Source: Mitsuaria sp. WAJ17
GTDB taxonomy: Bacteria > Pseudomonadota > Gammaproteobacteria > Burkholderiales > Burkholderiaceae_C
Assembly (NCBI RefSeq): GCF_014174515.1
Contig: NZ_JACJUG010000003.1
Coordinates: forward strand, 186,001 to 250,000
Length of the DNA: 64,000 bases
Direction of reading: 5' to 3'
Position 1 is the stretch's first letter; every line of letters starts with the position of its first letter. The position numbers and the translations under genes were made by a program. The notes beneath the pieces are model-generated. The model did not search any database. It had not been told where the DNA came from and saw only the letters and a list, made by a program, of their open reading frames with translations. This document shows positions 53,220 to 61,783 of this stretch, in pieces.

Positions 53220-53262
53220 CGACAACAGTTGTTGACGAATGAATTGTCAACATATGTTGTCG
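53220..53262. promoter_or_regulatory. Candidate BlaI-1 operator
   Basis: Near-perfect inverted repeat upstream of blaI-1: outer arms CGACAACA (53220-53227) and TGTTGTCG (53255-53262); inner TTGAC...GTCAA pair inside. It contains TGTTGTC half-sites resembling known BlaI/MecI-type sites. Confidence 0.65.
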
Positions 53263-53309
53263 GTGCGCCTAGCTCAGGCAAACCCTAGGTTGGCACGGCC
53301 CGGGTGGCC

Positions 53310-54185
53310 TCAGTGCGATGGGGCGATGATGCGTGCCTGCAGCGCCTCCCAGACCGGCTTCAGGCGACCGGACAGGGCGGCCAGCTTGCCGAGGTCGGTG
53401 TGGCTTTCGTCGGGGCTGTGGAAGTCCGAGCCGCGCGAGGCCAGCAGGTCGAATTCCAGCGCAGTCTCGGTGTATTTGGCCGCTTCCGCCGCCGTATGGC
53501 TGCCTGTCACCACCTCGATGCCGCGGCCGCCGTGGGCCATGAATTCGGTGATCAGGGCGTATTCCTCGGTGGGCGTGAAATCGTAGCGGCCGGGGTGGGC
53601 GATGACGGCCTCGCCACCGGCCTGGGTGACCCAGCGCACGGCGTCGCTCAGGCGGGCCCAGCGATGGGGCACGAAGCCGGGCTTGCCCTCGGTGAGGAAG
53701 CGGCGGAAGACCTCGGGCACGTCCTGGCAGTGGCCGGCGTCCACGAGGAAGCGGGCGAAGTGGGTGCGGGAGATCAGCTCCGGGTTGCCCACGTACTTCA
53801 GCGCGCCTTCGTAGGCGTCCTTGATGCCCACCTGGGCCAGCCCCTCGGCCATCTCGCGGGCGCGCTCGCCGCGGCCGCCGCGCGTCTCGCGCAGGCCCTG
53901 CACCAGCGCCTCGTCCTCATGGTCGAAGCCCAGACCGACGATGTGCACCACGCGGCCGGCAAAGGTCACGGAGATCTCGCAACCGGTGAGGTAGTGCAGG
54001 CCCAGGCGGCCGGCGGCCTGGATGGCGCGAGCCTGGCCGCCCACCTCGTCATGGTCGGTCAGGGCCCACAGCTCGACGCCGTTGGCCTGCGCGCGCGCGG
54101 CCAGGGCCTCGGGTTCCAGCGTGCCGTCGGACACCTTGGAATGGCAGTGGAGGTCGGCGTTGCTCAGAGCGTTGATGGTGTTCAC
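53310..54185 (-). CDS. PHP-domain phosphatase (RNase AM/TrpH-like)
   Basis: A 291-residue PHP-fold metalloenzyme. Motifs are DLHCHSKVSDGTL (first metal site), DHDEVGG, HIVGLGFDHEDE and a C-terminal DFHSPDE. It resembles YciV/TrpH, which dephosphorylates 3',5'-nucleotides and trims the 5' ends of rRNA. The only sensible start is GTG 54185. It sits between the BlaI-1 module and the second chemoreceptor. Confidence 0.85.
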   Translation of the reverse strand: MNTINALSNADLHCHSKVSDGTLEPEALAARAQANGVELWALTDHDEVGGQARAIQAAGRLGLHYLTGCEISVTFAGRVVHIVGLGFDHEDEALVQGLRETRGGRGERAREMAEGLAQVGIKDAYEGALKYVGNPELISRTHFARFLVDAGHCQDVPEVFRRFLTEGKPGFVPHRWARLSDAVRWVTQAGGEAVIAHPGRYDFTPTEEYALITEFMAHGGRGIEVVTGSHTAAEAAKYTETALEFDLLASRGSDFHSPDESHTDLGKLAALSGRLKPVWEALQARIIAPSH

Positions 54186-54274
54186 GCGCCCATTTTAGAG
54201 GGCACCCCCTCGGGGCTCGCTGCGCTGCAGCAAAGCCCCTGTGGGCGGCGCAGTCGGCGCTGCGGGGGCGCAGC

Positions 54275-55840
54275 TCAGGCGCGCCGCGGGCTGACCCGGA
54301 AGCTGCTGATCGCTGCTGTCAGGCCCACCGCCTGGTCGCGCAGGCTGCTGGCCGCCGCCGCTCCTTGCTCGACCAGGGCCGCGTTCTGCTGCGTCATCTG
54401 GTCCAGGTTGGTGATGGCCTGGCCCACCTCGCCGATGCTGGTGCTCTGCTCCAAAGTGGAGGCGCTGATCTCGCCCATGATGTCGGTGACCCGCTGCACC
54501 GAGCTGACGATCTCCTGCATGGTGCTGCCGGCCTGCTGCACCAGATCGGCGCCGGCCTCGATGCGGTCCATGGAGCCGGTGATCAGGCTCTTGATCTCCT
54601 TGGCCGCTTCGGCGCTGCGCTGGGCCAGGCTGCGCACCTCGCCCGCTACCACCGCAAAGCCTCGGCCCTGCTCGCCCGCGCGGGCGGCCTCGACGGCAGC
54701 ATTGAGGGCCAGGATGTTGGTCTGGAAGGCGATGCCGTCGATGACGCCAATGATGTCGCCGATCTTGCGCGAGCTCGTGCTGATCTCCCCCATGGTCTGC
54801 ACCACCTGCTGGACCACCTCGCCACCGCGCTGCGCCACGGAGGAGGCGCTGCTGGCCAACTGGTTGGCCTGCCGGGCGGAGTCGGCGTTGTGGCGAACGT
54901 TCTCGGTGAGTTGCTCCATCGAGGAGGCCGTCTCCTCCAGGCTGGCCGCGGCCTGTTCCGTGCGGGCTGACAGGTCATGATTGCCGGTGGCCACTTCGGA
55001 GGCCGCCACCTGGATGGACTCCGAGCCCTCGCGCACCTTCAGCACAATGCCGCGCAGACCCTCCTGCATATGGACCAGGCTGGTGGACAGGGCGCTCAGC
55101 TCGTCCTTGCCCTCGATGAGCAGGTGCTCGTCAAGATTGCCGCTCTCCACGGCTGAAGCAAAGGCCATGCCCTGCTGGATGGGAAGCAGCAGCGAATGGG
55201 CGATGCGCCAGCCGATGAGTGCCGCCAGGGCCATGCCGGACAGCAAGGCCACGATGATGACGGTGGTGATGGTGCTGTAGACCCCCGCGATCCTGTCGTG
55301 GGCCATCTCGATGAAGCGGTCCACCGTGGTCAGGGCTTGGTCCAGGTCCTGCTCTGCCTGGTCGATGGACTTCTTGGCTTCCCGCGGCGCATCCCAGGCC
55401 GCCTTGAGGTCGCCCGCCATGTCGCCCTTGGACAGCTGGGCCATCACCGGCTGCATGCCGTTGCGGTAGGCGTCGAAGTTGTTGCGGATGACGGTGAGTC
55501 CGTCGCGGACCTTGGGGTCCTTGACCCGCTGCTCCAAGTCCTTGAGCCCCTTGTCCGCCGATGTCATGGCCTCCTCCCAGCGGCCTTGCGCCCGTTTGAA
55601 GTCGGCCACGCCGATGGCGGCGAAGATCATGTCCTTCTCGTAGCGGCGGGCCGTGAGCATGCCCGCGCGCAGCTCATCCACGCTGCGCAGCGAGGCCACG
55701 ACCGAGGTATTGAAGGCCTCGAAGGCGCCGAACATCGTGCGGGTGGCCATCCAGCCCCCCCCGCCCAGTACCAGCATCAGCAGGACCATCAGACTGAAGG
55801 CCAGGCCCAGTCGGGCTTTGATGGACAGTTGTCTCAACAT
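54275..55840 (-). CDS. Methyl-accepting chemotaxis protein 2
   Basis: A 521-residue chemoreceptor. Membrane helices near residues 11-33 and 190-212 bracket a helical periplasmic sensor (four-helix type). A HAMP domain follows (about 212-265), then the signalling region with [20 protein letters not shown] and the paired methylation helices. The C-terminus ends in SFRVSPRRA without a docking pentapeptide. It is a distinct protein from chemoreceptor 1 (the periplasmic parts differ). The ligand is unknown. Confidence 0.92.
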   Translation of the reverse strand: MLRQLSIKARLGLAFSLMVLLMLVLGGGGWMATRTMFGAFEAFNTSVVASLRSVDELRAGMLTARRYEKDMIFAAIGVADFKRAQGRWEEAMTSADKGLKDLEQRVKDPKVRDGLTVIRNNFDAYRNGMQPVMAQLSKGDMAGDLKAAWDAPREAKKSIDQAEQDLDQALTTVDRFIEMAHDRIAGVYSTITTVIIVALLSGMALAALIGWRIAHSLLLPIQQGMAFASAVESGNLDEHLLIEGKDELSALSTSLVHMQEGLRGIVLKVREGSESIQVAASEVATGNHDLSARTEQAAASLEETASSMEQLTENVRHNADSARQANQLASSASSVAQRGGEVVQQVVQTMGEISTSSRKIGDIIGVIDGIAFQTNILALNAAVEAARAGEQGRGFAVVAGEVRSLAQRSAEAAKEIKSLITGSMDRIEAGADLVQQAGSTMQEIVSSVQRVTDIMGEISASTLEQSTSIGEVGQAITNLDQMTQQNAALVEQGAAAASSLRDQAVGLTAAISSFRVSPRRA

Positions 55841-56016
55841 GGCGGCGGTTCCCTTTCTTGTGGTGTCGTGGCCGCGCTGCCGGACGAAGCGTTCGGACGG
55901 ACCGCGCAGCCCTCAAGCATGCGCTTGACGGCAAGGGGCCTGCATGCAGAAAAGGGCCGCGGACGTGGCGCTCTTCACGCCGCAGGTCTTCGCAGACCCA
56001 TCGCGGGCTTACGCGC

Positions 56017-57753
56017 TCAGACGATGGCCTCCACCACCATCTGCACCCGCTGCTGGCCCTGGTACTCGTCCAGGCTCAGGCGGTAGGCCATGCGGGCCTG
56101 TTCGGGCACGGGGTCGGTGTGGCCGAACCAGATCGCGTCGCGCAGCAGCCCGCCCTGGCGCACCCGCAGCTTGAGGTGGCGCTCGCCCACGATGCGCTGC
56201 GCCACGATCTGGACCTCGTCGCAGAACAACGGCGCCTCGAAGGCCTGGCCCCAGACCTGGGCTTCCAGCTCCTGGACAGTCTGGGCGTTGAAGGCCTCGG
56301 CCGGCAGCGGGCCGTCCGTGCGCAGGGTGCGTTGCAGCGCGGCCTCGTCCAGCCATTCGGCCGCGACCTGGGTCAGCGCCTCGCGAAAGGTCTCGACCCC
56401 GCCCTCGGCCAGCGTGCAGCCGGCGGCCATGGCATGGCCTCCGAAGCGCTTGAGCAGCTCGGGGTGGCGCTTGGAAACGAGATCCAATGCGTCACGCAAG
56501 TGGAAGCCCGCGATGGAGCGCCCGGAGCCCTTGAGCTGCCCGTCGGCGCCGCGGGCCAGCACGAAAGTGGGGCGGTGGGCGGCGTCCTTGATGCGCGAGG
56601 CCACGATGCCGACCACGCCCTCGTGGAAGTCCTCGTCGAAGAGGACCAGGGCCGGCGGCGTCTGCTGCGCCAGCCGGGTCTGCAGGCGGGCCAGTTGGGC
56701 CTCGGCCTGCTCGCGCATGCCGGCCTCGATCTCGCGGCGCTCGCGGTTGATGGTGTCCAGCAGGCGGGCCAGCTCCAGTGCACGGGCAGGGTCCTCGCAG
56801 AGCAGGCACTCGATGCCCACGGTCATGTCGGACAGCCGCCCGGCCGCATTGATGCGCGGGCCCAGAGCGAAGCCGAGGTCGAAGGTGTTGGCGCGGCCAG
56901 CGTCGCGGCCGGCCGCCGTGAACAGCGCGGCCACGCCGGGCTGCATGCGACCCGCGCGCATGCGGCGCAGGCCCTGCGCGACCAGGCGGCGGTTGTTGGC
57001 GTCCAGCCTGACCACGTCGGCCACGGTGCCCAGGGCGACGAGGTCCAGCAGCCCGTCCAGGCGCGGCTGTTCGCGGCCCTCGTAGGCACCCCGCCGGCGC
57101 AACTCGCCGCGCACCGCCAGCAGCACGTAGAAGGCCACGCCGACGCCGGCCAGGTTCTTGCTCTCGAAGGTGCAGCCCGGCTGGCTGGGGTTGACCAGGG
57201 CATCGGCCTCGGGCAGTTGCACCGCCTCGTCCACCAGGGCGGGCAGGTGGTGGTCGGTCACCAGGACTTTCAGCCCCAAGGCCTTGGCATGGGCCACGCC
57301 GGCCAGGCTGGCGATGCCGTTGTCCACCGTCATCAGCAGCCGGGGCTGCAGGGGCAGGGCCAGGTCCACGATGGCGGGGGTCAGGCCGTAGCCGTGGATG
57401 GCGCGGTCGGGAACGACGTAGTGCAGGGTGTCAGGTTTTGCCCCCAACAGGCCCAGGCCTCGCAGGGCTACGGCGCAGGCGGTGGCGCCGTCGCAGTCGT
57501 AATCGGCGACTAGGCAGATGCGCTCGCCCTGCTGGATGGCGTCGGCCAGCAGCGTTGCCGCTGCGGCGATGCCCTTGAGGCCCTCGGGCGGCAGCAGCTT
57601 GTCCAGGCCGGCATCCAGCTCCTCGGGGCTGCGCACGCCGCGGGCAGCGAAGAGCCGTGCTAGCAGCGGGGAGAAGCCGGCCTGCTCCAGCGTCCAGGCA
57701 GCGCGCGGAGGGGCGTCGCGGCTCAGCAGGGTGGGGTTGATGCGGGGGCTCAC
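56017..57753 (-). CDS. recJ: RecJ single-strand-specific exonuclease
   Basis: A 578-residue 5'-to-3' single-strand DNA exonuclease of the DHH family for recombination and mismatch repair. Motifs DYDCDGATACAVA and VTDHHLP, then GGHAMAAGC and the OB-like C-terminal region, are intact. Translation starts at GTG 57753, overlapping the stop of the upstream RpfE-like gene (GTGA). The length matches betaproteobacterial RecJ. Confidence 0.93.
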   Translation of the reverse strand: MSPRINPTLLSRDAPPRAAWTLEQAGFSPLLARLFAARGVRSPEELDAGLDKLLPPEGLKGIAAAATLLADAIQQGERICLVADYDCDGATACAVALRGLGLLGAKPDTLHYVVPDRAIHGYGLTPAIVDLALPLQPRLLMTVDNGIASLAGVAHAKALGLKVLVTDHHLPALVDEAVQLPEADALVNPSQPGCTFESKNLAGVGVAFYVLLAVRGELRRRGAYEGREQPRLDGLLDLVALGTVADVVRLDANNRRLVAQGLRRMRAGRMQPGVAALFTAAGRDAGRANTFDLGFALGPRINAAGRLSDMTVGIECLLCEDPARALELARLLDTINRERREIEAGMREQAEAQLARLQTRLAQQTPPALVLFDEDFHEGVVGIVASRIKDAAHRPTFVLARGADGQLKGSGRSIAGFHLRDALDLVSKRHPELLKRFGGHAMAAGCTLAEGGVETFREALTQVAAEWLDEAALQRTLRTDGPLPAEAFNAQTVQELEAQVWGQAFEAPLFCDEVQIVAQRIVGERHLKLRVRQGGLLRDAIWFGHTDPVPEQARMAYRLSLDEYQGQQRVQMVVEAIV

Positions 57754-58667
57754 AGGCTCTCCAGGAGGCGGGCGGCCTGCCCGCGGCACGGTCGCAACTG
57801 CTGCCACAGGCGCTGCACGACGCCGCGCGGCTGCGGGTGCAGGGTCAGGGCTTGCCGCTCGCCGGCCAGGCTCAGCGTTGCGGTGCCAGCCGCGAGGGCC
57901 GGCAGCAGGGGGGCGATGCGCCGGGCGTCCAGTTCGCGCCAGGCTTCGGCCCAGGCGGTCCAGTCGCCGGTGATCCAGGCGGCGCGCAGCTGATTGTCCA
58001 CCTCAAGGCCGGTGGGCAGCGCGTGCCCGGCGGCGCTGCCGCAGCCCCAGATCCAGACGCTGTTGACGGGGCGCTGGCCGGCCTGCTCGCGCGCAGCATT
58101 GAGTGGGTGGCCGTGCAGGGTCATCTGGGCCTCCATCTGCAGGCGCAGCAGCTGGCGCGGCTCGGGCAGCCAGGCATCGACATTGCGATGGATGACGCGG
58201 TCCAGGCTGGCGGTCTCCAGGCCTTGCAGCTGCTCATGGGCCACGAACCACTGCCCTGGGGCCAGGTGCTGGAGGGCCCAGCCTTCCTCCTCGGGAAAGA
58301 GCGGGGCCAGGGCATCGACGAAGGCCCGGGAGCTGTCGGCGCCCAGGCCCAGCTCGGCAGGGTCCAGGGCAGTGACCTGGTCGCTGCCCACATCGCAGTG
58401 CAGGGGCGTAAGGCGGGCCCACGCGCGTGCGCCAGCTGAGCTGCCAAGCGCCCAGGCGGCCAGAGGGGGCGGTGCGTCGCCCGGGAGGCCTGCGAGCGCG
58501 GCCAGCAGGCGCTCCTGGGGCAGGGCGGGGCTGTATTCGTCGTCGCCGTACCGGGGGCCGGGGGCCAGGTCTGCCAGCGCGCGCTCCAGGGCGGGCAGTC
58601 GCAGGTCGGCCAGGACGGCCTGGGCCTGCGGGTCCATGGCGCTGGCGTAGGGAATCACGAGGTGCAT
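57750..58667 (-). CDS. RpfE-like protein upstream of recJ
   Basis: A 305-residue protein resembling RpfE of the Xanthomonas rpf cluster, which is also next to recJ, and annotated at times as a cofactor-independent phosphoglycerate-mutase-like protein. Visible features: MHLVIPYASAMDPQAQ start, CDVGSDQVTALDPAELGLGA, LQMEAQMTLHGHPLN and NSVWIWGCGSAAG. Catalytic residues of true phosphoglycerate mutase are not seen, so enzymatic activity is unproven. Its stop overlaps the recJ GTG start, so they are cotranscribed. It is divergent from an LpxH-like phosphoesterase. Confidence 0.65.
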   Translation of the reverse strand: MHLVIPYASAMDPQAQAVLADLRLPALERALADLAPGPRYGDDEYSPALPQERLLAALAGLPGDAPPPLAAWALGSSAGARAWARLTPLHCDVGSDQVTALDPAELGLGADSSRAFVDALAPLFPEEEGWALQHLAPGQWFVAHEQLQGLETASLDRVIHRNVDAWLPEPRQLLRLQMEAQMTLHGHPLNAAREQAGQRPVNSVWIWGCGSAAGHALPTGLEVDNQLRAAWITGDWTAWAEAWRELDARRIAPLLPALAAGTATLSLAGERQALTLHPQPRGVVQRLWQQLRPCRGQAARLLESL

Positions 58668-58752
58668 GGGGCGGATTATCCGGTGCGGTTTGTCATCGCC
58701 CGGCCACGGTCCGGACATCAGGCGGACATCGCGCAGCGGCAAGCTGCGCGGC

Positions 58753-59691
58753 ATGCAGCACGACACCCTCCTGGCGCGCGCCGCCACCCTGGTCCCGCGA
58801 GTCACCGGCTCAGCCGGCCCTGCCGGTGATGCGCCCGCAGAGGCCGGCGAGGGGCTGCCGCGGCTGCGGGTGCGCACGGTCTGGATCTCCGACCTGCACC
58901 TGGGCACGCCTGGCTGCCAGGCGCGCCATCTGCTGGACTTCCTGCGCTCCGTCGAGTGCGAGCAGCTCTTCCTGGTGGGCGACATCATCGACGGCTGGCA
59001 ACTGCGGCGCAGTTGGTACTGGCCGCAGGCCCACAACGACGTGGTGCAGAAGCTGCTGCGCAAGGCGCGCAAGGGCTGCCGCGTGATCTTCATTCCCGGC
59101 AACCACGACGAGTTCGCCCGAAAGTACGTGCAGCACAGCTTCGGCGGTATCGAGGTGGCCGAGGACTGGATCCACGAAACGGCCGATGGCCGCAAGCTCT
59201 GGATCACTCATGGCGACCTCTTCGATGGCGTTATCCAGTGCGCCAAGTGGCTGGCCCATGTGGGGGACTCGCTCTACGAGTTCACGCTGCGCCTCAATCG
59301 CCACCTCAACAGCCTGCGGGCCCGCATGGGCCTGCCCTACTGGAGCCTCTCGCGCTACCTGAAGCTCAAGGTCAAGCGGGCGGTCAGCTATGTCTCGCAG
59401 TTCGAGGAGGCCGTGGCGCGCGAGGCCCGGCGCCGCGGCGTGCAGGGCGTGGTCTGTGGCCACATCCACCATGCGGAGCTGCGCACCATTGACGGCGTGC
59501 TCTATGCCAATGACGGCGACTGGGTCGAGAGCCTCACCGCCCTGGTCGAGCATGCCGACGGCCGCCTGGAGATCCTGGACTGGACGTCCTTTAGCCAGGG
59601 CGGTGGGCCGGCGTCCGTCCCTCGCACGGCAGAATCGGAAGCGGCCGCATGCGCCGAACAGCGTCATGTGCCTGTCACGATGCCTTCATAA
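58753..59691 (+). CDS. LpxH-like calcineurin-type phosphoesterase
   Basis: A 312-residue metallophosphoesterase: WISDLHLGTPGC, LVGDIIDGW, GNHDEFARK, WITHGDLFDG and CGHIHHAEL. This is the calcineurin set of metal ligands as in UDP-2,3-diacylglucosamine diphosphatase and its homologues. It may act on lipid A precursor or another phosphate ester. ATG 58753 was chosen over the overlapping frame start at 58666. It lies only 9 bp before ppk1. Confidence 0.83.
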   Translation: MQHDTLLARAATLVPRVTGSAGPAGDAPAEAGEGLPRLRVRTVWISDLHLGTPGCQARHLLDFLRSVECEQLFLVGDIIDGWQLRRSWYWPQAHNDVVQKLLRKARKGCRVIFIPGNHDEFARKYVQHSFGGIEVAEDWIHETADGRKLWITHGDLFDGVIQCAKWLAHVGDSLYEFTLRLNRHLNSLRARMGLPYWSLSRYLKLKVKRAVSYVSQFEEAVAREARRRGVQGVVCGHIHHAELRTIDGVLYANDGDWVESLTALVEHADGRLEILDWTSFSQGGGPASVPRTAESEAAACAEQRHVPVTMPS

Positions 59692-59700
59692 AGTGGGGAC

Positions 59701-61761
59701 ATGACCCTGATGCCTCCTGCCCTGCTCAATCGCGAACAAGCCATCCTGGAATTCAATGCCCGCGTGCTGGCCCAGGCCCAGCGCGAGGATGTCCCGCTGC
59801 TGGAGCGGCTGCGCTATGTGTGCATCGTCTCCTCCAACCTGGACGAGTTCTTCGAGGTGCGCTTCGCCGACATGCTGGACGCCGCCCGCGAGCCGGGCAG
59901 CGCGGTCAGCAGCCGCGACATCGAGCGCGTGGCCGGCGAGGCGCACGAGCTGATCGATCGCCAGTACGGCGTGTTCAACGAGCAGATCATGCCCAGGCTC
60001 CTGGAGCAGGGCATCGTGATCCACAACCACGCCGACCGCGACGAGGCGCAGCGCCACTGGGTCGCCCGCTTCTTCGAGCGCGAGGTCAAGCCCCTGCTGG
60101 TGCCCGTGGGCCTGGACCCGGCTCATCCTTTCCCGCAGGTGGCCAATAAGTCCCTGCACTTCGTGGTGCGGCTCTCGGGCAAGGATGCCTTTGGGCGCGA
60201 CAACCGCATCGCCATCGTCAAGGTGCCGCGCGTGCTGCCGCGGGTGATCAAGCTGCCGCAGCAGGTCAGCGGCGGGCGGCAGGTCTTCGTGCTGCTGACC
60301 AGCGTGATCCGAGCCCACCTGGAGGAGCTGTTCCCGGGGCGGCAGGTGGAGTCCTTCTCGCAGTTCCGCGTCACTCGCGACTCGGACCTGGAGGTCGATG
60401 AGGAGGAGGTGGCCAACCTGCGCCACGCCCTGCGCTCGGGGCTGACCACGCGCCACTTCGGCCGGGCCGTGCGCCTGGAGGTGGTCAATTCCTGCCCCGA
60501 GGAGCTCTCGCGTTTCCTGCTGGAGCAGTTTCAACTGCCGAACGCGGCCCTGTACCGCGTCAACGGGCCGGTGAACCTGGTGCGGCTCAACGAGCTGATC
60601 GACCTGACCGACGCGCCCGAGCTGCGCTTCGTGCCTCATGAACCGCTCTGGCCCCAGGCCAGCCTGCCGCGCCAGAAGCGCTGCTTCGAGCGCCTGCGCA
60701 AGGGCGACGTGCTGCTGCACCATCCCTTCGAGAGCTTCGAGCCCGTCGTGCAGTTCCTGCGCGAGGCCGTCGAGGACCCGGACGTGCTGGCCATCAAGCA
60801 GACCATCTACCGCACCGGCAGCCAGTCCGTGCTGATGGACCTGCTGATTGAGGCGGCCCGCCGCGGCAAGGAAGTGATGGCAGTGGTGGAGCTCAAGGCC
60901 CGCTTCGACGAAGAGGCCAACATCAACTGGGCCGAGCGGCTGGAGGCCGTGGGTGCGCAGGTGGTGTACGGCATCGTGGGGTTGAAGACCCACGCCAAGA
61001 TGCTGCTGGTGACGCGGCGCGAGGGCAAGCCCGGTGGCAAGCATGTGCTGCGCCGCTATGCCCATCTCTCCACCGGCAACTACAACCCCAGGACGGCGCG
61101 GCTCTACACCGACATCGGCTGCCTCACCGCCGATCCGGACCTCACGTCCGACATCGACAACGTCTTCCGCCAGCTGGCCTCGCTGGGCAAGGCCAGGCCC
61201 GCCAAGCGCCTGCTGCTGGCACCCTTTCACATGCACGAGCGCATGGTCGAGTGCCTGGCGCGTGTGGAGCAGTCGGCCCGCGAGGGGCGGACGGCGCGGG
61301 TGGTGCTGAAGGTCAATGCGCTGACCGACGCCGAACTGATCCACGCTCTGCTGCGCTGTGGGCAGGCCGGGGCTGAGATCGACCTCATCGTGCGCGGCGC
61401 CTGCATGCTGCCGCCGCAGCTGCCGGGCATTTCGGACCGCATCCGCGTGCGTTCCGTCGTGGGCCGTTTCCTGGAGCATTCGCGTGTCAGCTACTTCCGC
61501 TGGGGCGAGGGTGAGGAGGACGAGGCCCTGTACCTCTCCAGCGCCGACTGGATGAGTCGCAACATGTTCCGGCGCATCGAGGTGGCCTGGCCCGTGCTCG
61601 ACGCGAAGCTGCGCCAGCGCCTCATCGACGAAACGCTGCAGCCCTATCTGCACGACAGCCTCGACGCCTGGGAGCAGCTGCCCGATGGCCACTACCGTCG
61701 CATCGAAGGGGAGGGCCGCAGCGCCCAGCAGGCCCTGATGCGCCGCTACGCCGTCGAGTGA
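59701..61761 (+). CDS. ppk1: Polyphosphate kinase 1
   Basis: A 686-residue enzyme that transfers the terminal phosphate of ATP to a growing polyphosphate chain, on the inner face of the membrane. The autophosphorylated histidine lies in GLKTHAKMLLV; the N-terminal (NLDEFFEVRFADMLDA), middle, C1 and C2 domains are in order, and the length is usual. It starts 9 bp after the LpxH-like gene and is convergent with ppx, only 22 bp apart. Confidence 0.95.
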   Translation: MTLMPPALLNREQAILEFNARVLAQAQREDVPLLERLRYVCIVSSNLDEFFEVRFADMLDAAREPGSAVSSRDIERVAGEAHELIDRQYGVFNEQIMPRLLEQGIVIHNHADRDEAQRHWVARFFEREVKPLLVPVGLDPAHPFPQVANKSLHFVVRLSGKDAFGRDNRIAIVKVPRVLPRVIKLPQQVSGGRQVFVLLTSVIRAHLEELFPGRQVESFSQFRVTRDSDLEVDEEEVANLRHALRSGLTTRHFGRAVRLEVVNSCPEELSRFLLEQFQLPNAALYRVNGPVNLVRLNELIDLTDAPELRFVPHEPLWPQASLPRQKRCFERLRKGDVLLHHPFESFEPVVQFLREAVEDPDVLAIKQTIYRTGSQSVLMDLLIEAARRGKEVMAVVELKARFDEEANINWAERLEAVGAQVVYGIVGLKTHAKMLLVTRREGKPGGKHVLRRYAHLSTGNYNPRTARLYTDIGCLTADPDLTSDIDNVFRQLASLGKARPAKRLLLAPFHMHERMVECLARVEQSAREGRTARVVLKVNALTDAELIHALLRCGQAGAEIDLIVRGACMLPPQLPGISDRIRVRSVVGRFLEHSRVSYFRWGEGEEDEALYLSSADWMSRNMFRRIEVAWPVLDAKLRQRLIDETLQPYLHDSLDAWEQLPDGHYRRIEGEGRSAQQALMRRYAVE

Positions 61762-61783
61762 AAGCGGGCCGCCGGGGGCGGTC

